Shown here: positions 6,318 to 10,129 of the stretch, piece by piece
Layout: each line of letters opens with the position of its first letter
How positions within the stretch are numbered: position 1 is the stretch's first letter
NCBI GenBank assembly: GCA_964592475.1
Contig: CAZQEZ010000142.1
Span: forward strand, 1-10,129
Source of the DNA: CAZQEZ01 sp964592475
Lineage (GTDB): Bacteria > Bacteroidota > Bacteroidia > Cytophagales > Cyclobacteriaceae
Length of the DNA stretch: 10,129 bases
Direction: 5' to 3'
Notes under the pieces: generated by a model
What the model was told of the DNA's origin: nothing
The model's database searches: none
The model's input: only the letters and a program-made list of their open reading frames with translations
Made by a program: the position numbers and the translations under genes

Positions 6318-7217
6318 TTATTTAATAATCTGTTCTCTGATCATGGCGGTAGTAGCTTTAATTTTCGCCACATCTTCATCTGTTATGTCAATAGTAGTAG
6401 TGCTATTGTCTTTAATAACCAGCATACCGTCTACTTCTTCAAAAGTAGGTTCGGCATAAACATGGTTTATATTTATCTGAGAATAAATTGCATCTAATTG
6501 CATTACCTGATCATAAAATTTATTAATATTAGGATCAGATTCACGATAAAACTCTAGTAACAACTTGATATTGTCAAGTATAATTTTTTGCTCGCCTATT
6601 TTCTCTTTTAGCTGTTCACTTTTTTTATCTTCTGCCACCTGGCAAAGAATATGTAAAGCCTCAATCCATCCACCGGTCAGCAATAATATACTTAGGTTAG
6701 ATCTATTTTGCTCTTGCAAATATGTATTTATATTATTGAAGTTTTGCGTGCTGATAAGGAGCAAAGAATCCATATTTTGACTATTGGTGGCCAACCTTTT
6801 AATTGTACCAAAATCAAAAAACTGACCAATACTTAATCCATTTGCTAATTCTTTGATAGCATCAAGATAAAAGATGGCGTCTTGATTTTGGTTATAAATA
6901 TTGGTATAACCCAAATCGGCTCCATATATTCCTAAGTTGAGCGCTTTGTGATAATTACTGTTGTATTTTGAAATATTATCAGGAGAGTTTAACACTTCAT
7001 TGTTGTAAGAATTTCCTGACTCTTTTATCAAGAATGAAATTTCAAGAGGAGAGGGAATTTGCTGAATTATATCACTAATTACCTCTTGAGATATCTCCGG
7101 CTGGTTAAGCGTAACCAACTCCAAGCTATCCAGGAAAGCCTTTTCATCATCTATTTTTTTATTAGACTCGCAGGCCATATTCCCAAATATAAATAATAAT
7201 AATAATAGTTTTTTCAT
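6318..7217 (-). CDS. Uncharacterised 299-residue lipoprotein
   Basis: The signal peptide MKKLLLLLFIFGNMAC carries a lipobox with Cys16, so this is a predicted lipoprotein of the periplasmic face or outer membrane. The mature protein is largely helical. The parts that look most conserved are IPSPLEISFLIKESG (54-68), ALNLGIYGADLGYTNIYN (92-109), LSIGQFFDFGTIKRLA (128-143) and LTGGWIEALHIL (180-191). I have the impression of a Bacteroidota family with this core but know no assigned function. The C-terminal tail contains LVIKDNSTTTIDITDEDV (266-283). An AAAGG lies three bases before the ATG at 7217, a rather short spacing. The gene sits 80 bases after the ABC transporter gene with no terminator between, and abuts the secreted-protein gene, so all three are probably one transcript. 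Confidence 0.8.
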   Translation of the reverse strand: MKKLLLLLFIFGNMACESNKKIDDEKAFLDSLELVTLNQPEISQEVISDIIQQIPSPLEISFLIKESGNSYNNEVLNSPDNISKYNSNYHKALNLGIYGADLGYTNIYNQNQDAIFYLDAIKELANGLSIGQFFDFGTIKRLATNSQNMDSLLLISTQNFNNINTYLQEQNRSNLSILLLTGGWIEALHILCQVAEDKKSEQLKEKIGEQKIILDNIKLLLEFYRESDPNINKFYDQVMQLDAIYSQININHVYAEPTFEEVDGMLVIKDNSTTTIDITDEDVAKIKATTAMIREQIIK

Positions 7218-7297
7218 AAACCTTTACATTGAATAATTAACAGTCTTACTAGTTTTATTTAAAACCTAAAATTTATAATTAATGCTTTAAATTGCAA

Positions 7298-10129
7298 TCA
7301 CTTCTTTTTCAAAAACTTACCTAAGAAATTTAATTGACCAAATGAATTGATTAATCTTCTCAAACCCTCAAAATAGAGGATGATGTATAGCAACAAACAC
7401 ATGAACCAAATGACGCCAATATTGAACCAGTAAGTATTGAAGTACATATTTAAGAAGTGTTTTTGGGGCGCAAAAAAATGACTTCGGTAATCAAACATAT
7501 GCTCCGGATGGCTAGGCAAGACAAAAACAGGGTCGATTTGTTGTAACAATTTGTTATCATACTCTATAATTCTGTCCTTTATACTTAAATTTCTTACCAG
7601 GTCAGCCAAACTTTCATTATAATATTTATTTTTTTCTTCATTTAAATCATAGGATTCACGACCACCATCTTCATAATATTGCACTAAACTTTCATGCTTA
7701 AATACAGCATCGTTATACCTACTTAAATAATGGTCTTTCATCTTGTCAAGATAAGCCAGTAAGAGAGCACCATACTCCTGGTTATAATTTTCAATAGTCA
7801 TTTTCTCTTGTAGTTGCAATTCTTCCAATCCTTCCTGATAATTTTCTTTAATCAGTTCATTTTTCACAAGAGCCAATGCATTTTTATATTCTTCCTTATT
7901 TTCTGCTGTTACATTTCCATTAATTTTATTTATAAATTGAATTTTTTCGGTTAACTTATCTATAAAATAGGACGCTTTAAAATCGCAAACACGTTGCTCT
8001 TGCTCAAACTTAAAATATGGTGCCTGATAAGGATTGTCTTTGAATTGCTGAACTGCCACTGCCTCATATGCCCAGCGAGAAGTCATAATGTCAGCCACTA
8101 TCGGTACCTTTCCTTTAGTACTTACCAGTTCATTTAATTTATCAAAATTAAACAACAAGCCACTCAATACCATCTGAGGAATAATAAGCAGCGGAATGAG
8201 AATATAAACCGTAACTGCTGAATTAAAAGCAGACGAAATATTTAGGCCCAAAATATTGGCAAAACAAGAGGTAGTAAATAGCACTAGCCAGAAAGTGAAA
8301 TTCATAGCATGCACCTCCAATATCCAATTACCAATTAGCACAAACAGTAAAGTTTGGATGGCTGATAGCATGAACAAAATAGAAATTTTTGAAGTAAGGT
8401 AACTATTCCAACTTAAATTTAAAAAAGATTCACGCCGTAGTATTTTCCTATCCCTTATTATTTCTTCAGCACTTACCGTTAACCCCATAAACAAGGCGAC
8501 GATAATACTCATCATGATATATACCGGGTAGTTTTCATTAAATCTGAATAGGTAGGATTGATGATCCGGTGCACTTTTATATTTGATTATAAAAGCCAGT
8601 ATAAAAGCCAAAACTGGAGCTTGTAGCAAATTGATTAGCATATACTGCTTATTACTAATTTTTGACAACATATCTCTTTTGGCAAAAATTAGCATTTGCT
8701 TTATACGATTAGGTAGGTTAAGGGAGCTGGGAGGCACCTCTTTTACTTTTTCTACTTTTGGCACTGGAAATTTTTCCAGAAAATGATCATGCCATTGCCT
8801 GGGCGTAATTTTTCTTTTATTGGTGAATTCGCCATATTCATCCACTACCTTAGCATCAATGATATTGAATATCTGTTCCGGATTCACATTTCCACATTCA
8901 GGACACTGTCCTCTTTCATTGTCTACTTGATTGGTTGCTTTTTTGAAATAGGTTACCGCTTCTACAGGGTTGCCATAAAATACCGGATACCCGCCCAAAT
9001 CCATAATAATCATCTTGTCAAACATTTTATAAATGTCTGACGATGGCTGGTGTATAACTACAAATATAAGTTTTCCTTTTAAGGTTAACTCCTTCAATAA
9101 GTCTATTACATTTTCCGAATCGCGCGAGCTTAATCCGGAAGTAGGTTCATCTACAAACATTACAGCCGGTTCGCGAATAAGTTCCAAAGCAATATTGAGG
9201 CGTTTTCTCTGACCGCCACTGATGGTCTTATCCAATACACTTCCTACTTTTAGGCTTTTCCTCTGCTCAAGTCCCAGACTACTCAACACTTCCATTACTT
9301 TTTTATCCAGCTCGCTTTCGGATAAATTACCAAAACATAATTTGGCGTTATAATAAAGATTTTCGTATACCGTAAGTTCTTCTATTAGTAAGTCGTCTTG
9401 CGAAATATATCCTATTACGCCTTTTACTTTTTGTCTGTCTTTTTCAGAAAAAATATCCAGGCCATTAATTAATATTTGTCCGGAAGATGGTTTGTTTATT
9501 CCTGCTAATACATTTAATAAAGTGGTTTTGCCCGCACCACTAGCACCCATTATTCCCAGTAGTTTTCCAGGGCCTTCTACAATATTTACATCCCGCAATC
9601 CCAGGTCTCCATTAGGAAATTTAAACTCGATACCCACTGCCTCAAACGAGATATTATTAGTATCAAAGTCAGACAAGAAATATCTGATTAATTCACTATA
9701 ATATAATGCCGATCCTTTGGGAGTTTTAATAGTACTGCCATGACTAAAAAGATACACGTGATTGTACTTCATAACAAAACCATTGAGCACAACCTCCTCA
9801 TCTCCCAGGTGCTTTACAAAATACATATCTATACTAGAAATTTGCATAAATACTATTGCACCTTCAATATCTAACTCCAATTTATTGGACACTACTTCTT
9901 CACAATCCTTTGCACAGGCAATTAGTATTTGATCAAATTCAAATTTTTCAACTTTCCGATTAAGCACAAAGCTTTCAATTACTTTATATTCATCTTTTGG
10001 AATATTAAAAGTGGTGGAAACCGTATCAATTATTTCCATCCGCTGAGGAGTAAAGTTTTGATCGGAACCAACTAGCTCTAATATTTTAATCAACACTACC
10101 ACCTTTTGCTTTTGGGTAAGCGTTTTATT
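7298..10129 (-). CDS. ABCG-like ABC transporter, fused ATPase and permease (5' end outside window)
   Basis: A half-transporter with ATPase first and membrane domain last, the ABCG (White) order, in the inner membrane; substrate unknown. Residue numbers count from a GTG at 10102, but the frame stays open to the window edge and the nine extra codons (NKTLTQKQK) continue an amphipathic helix, so the real start is outside. Residues 1-50 look TerB-like; 80-145 form a second small domain. The ATPase (about 151-385) shows Walker A GASGAGKTT (186-194), Q-loop Gln235, signature ISGGQ (294-298), Walker B VMFVDEP with Glu319, and His351. A CPECG follows (400-404). Predicted membrane helices lie near 488-506, 526-543, 572-594, 603-625, 630-651 and 891-911. 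A loop of about 240 residues separates the last two. All ATPase motifs are intact, so the protein should be active. It is the first visible gene of the operon. Confidence 0.92.
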   Translation of the reverse strand, partial: NKTLTQKQKVVVLIKILELVGSDQNFTPQRMEIIDTVSTTFNIPKDEYKVIESFVLNRKVEKFEFDQILIACAKDCEEVVSNKLELDIEGAIVFMQISSIDMYFVKHLGDEEVVLNGFVMKYNHVYLFSHGSTIKTPKGSALYYSELIRYFLSDFDTNNISFEAVGIEFKFPNGDLGLRDVNIVEGPGKLLGIMGASGAGKTTLLNVLAGINKPSSGQILINGLDIFSEKDRQKVKGVIGYISQDDLLIEELTVYENLYYNAKLCFGNLSESELDKKVMEVLSSLGLEQRKSLKVGSVLDKTISGGQRKRLNIALELIREPAVMFVDEPTSGLSSRDSENVIDLLKELTLKGKLIFVVIHQPSSDIYKMFDKMIIMDLGGYPVFYGNPVEAVTYFKKATNQVDNERGQCPECGNVNPEQIFNIIDAKVVDEYGEFTNKRKITPRQWHDHFLEKFPVPKVEKVKEVPPSSLNLPNRIKQMLIFAKRDMLSKISNKQYMLINLLQAPVLAFILAFIIKYKSAPDHQSYLFRFNENYPVYIMMSIIVALFMGLTVSAEEIIRDRKILRRESFLNLSWNSYLTSKISILFMLSAIQTLLFVLIGNWILEVHAMNFTFWLVLFTTSCFANILGLNISSAFNSAVTVYILIPLLIIPQMVLSGLLFNFDKLNELVSTKGKVPIVADIMTSRWAYEAVAVQQFKDNPYQAPYFKFEQEQRVCDFKASYFIDKLTEKIQFINKINGNVTAENKEEYKNALALVKNELIKENYQEGLEELQLQEKMTIENYNQEYGALLLAYLDKMKDHYLSRYNDAVFKHESLVQYYEDGGRESYDLNEEKNKYYNESLADLVRNLSIKDRIIEYDNKLLQQIDPVFVLPSHPEHMFDYRSHFFAPQKHFLNMYFNTYWFNIGVIWFMCLLLYIILYFEGLRRLINSFGQLNFLGKFLKKK

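Noticed and set aside
10100..10102. GTG as the start codon of the ABC transporter gene
   Set aside because: The frame is open and helix-like for nine more codons up to the window edge, so the true start is most likely outside the window.

Overview
The window looks like chromosomal DNA from a member of the Bacteroidota, most likely of the Cytophagales type. The evidence is its low GC content, weak or absent Shine-Dalgarno sequences, a TAnnTTTG-like promoter element before gyrB, a short GyrB of about 650 residues that lacks the extra domain of the E. coli protein, and several lipoprotein and secreted-protein families typical of this phylum. The lineage is inferred from these features, not from a database search.

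Left part (1-4591, plus strand). An AT-rich leader of 346 bases carries a perfect 14-base inverted repeat whose arms each contain a consensus DnaA box (TTATCCACA), with three tandem 7-base units centred between them. This precedes gyrB (DNA gyrase subunit B), which ends in a clear intrinsic terminator. It is followed by ppk1 (polyphosphate kinase, 729 residues), which keeps all the active-site residues checked. The first 100 or so bases are more GC-rich and different in character; they hold only a doubtful reading frame that runs off the left edge.

Right part (4591-10129, minus strand, convergent with the left part). Read in transcription order from the right edge, a long ABCG-like ABC transporter gene, cut by the window edge at its 5' end, is followed by an uncharacterised 299-residue lipoprotein gene. 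A 151-residue secreted cysteine-containing protein comes next, its ATG directly abutting the lipoprotein stop codon. A strong hairpin terminator closes this likely three-gene operon. Next come a stand-alone CheY/Rcp1-like receiver protein with no kinase beside it and a DUF4136-type lipoprotein, then a hairpin terminator in the convergent gap with ppk1.

The left block is housekeeping: DNA topology and polyphosphate metabolism. The right block appears to be an envelope-related module: an inner-membrane ATP-driven exporter or signalling transporter with unusual N-terminal and extracytoplasmic additions, co-transcribed with one lipoprotein and one exported protein of unknown role. The two places most worth a second look are the DnaA-box structure upstream of gyrB and the ABC transporter/lipoprotein/secreted-protein cassette.
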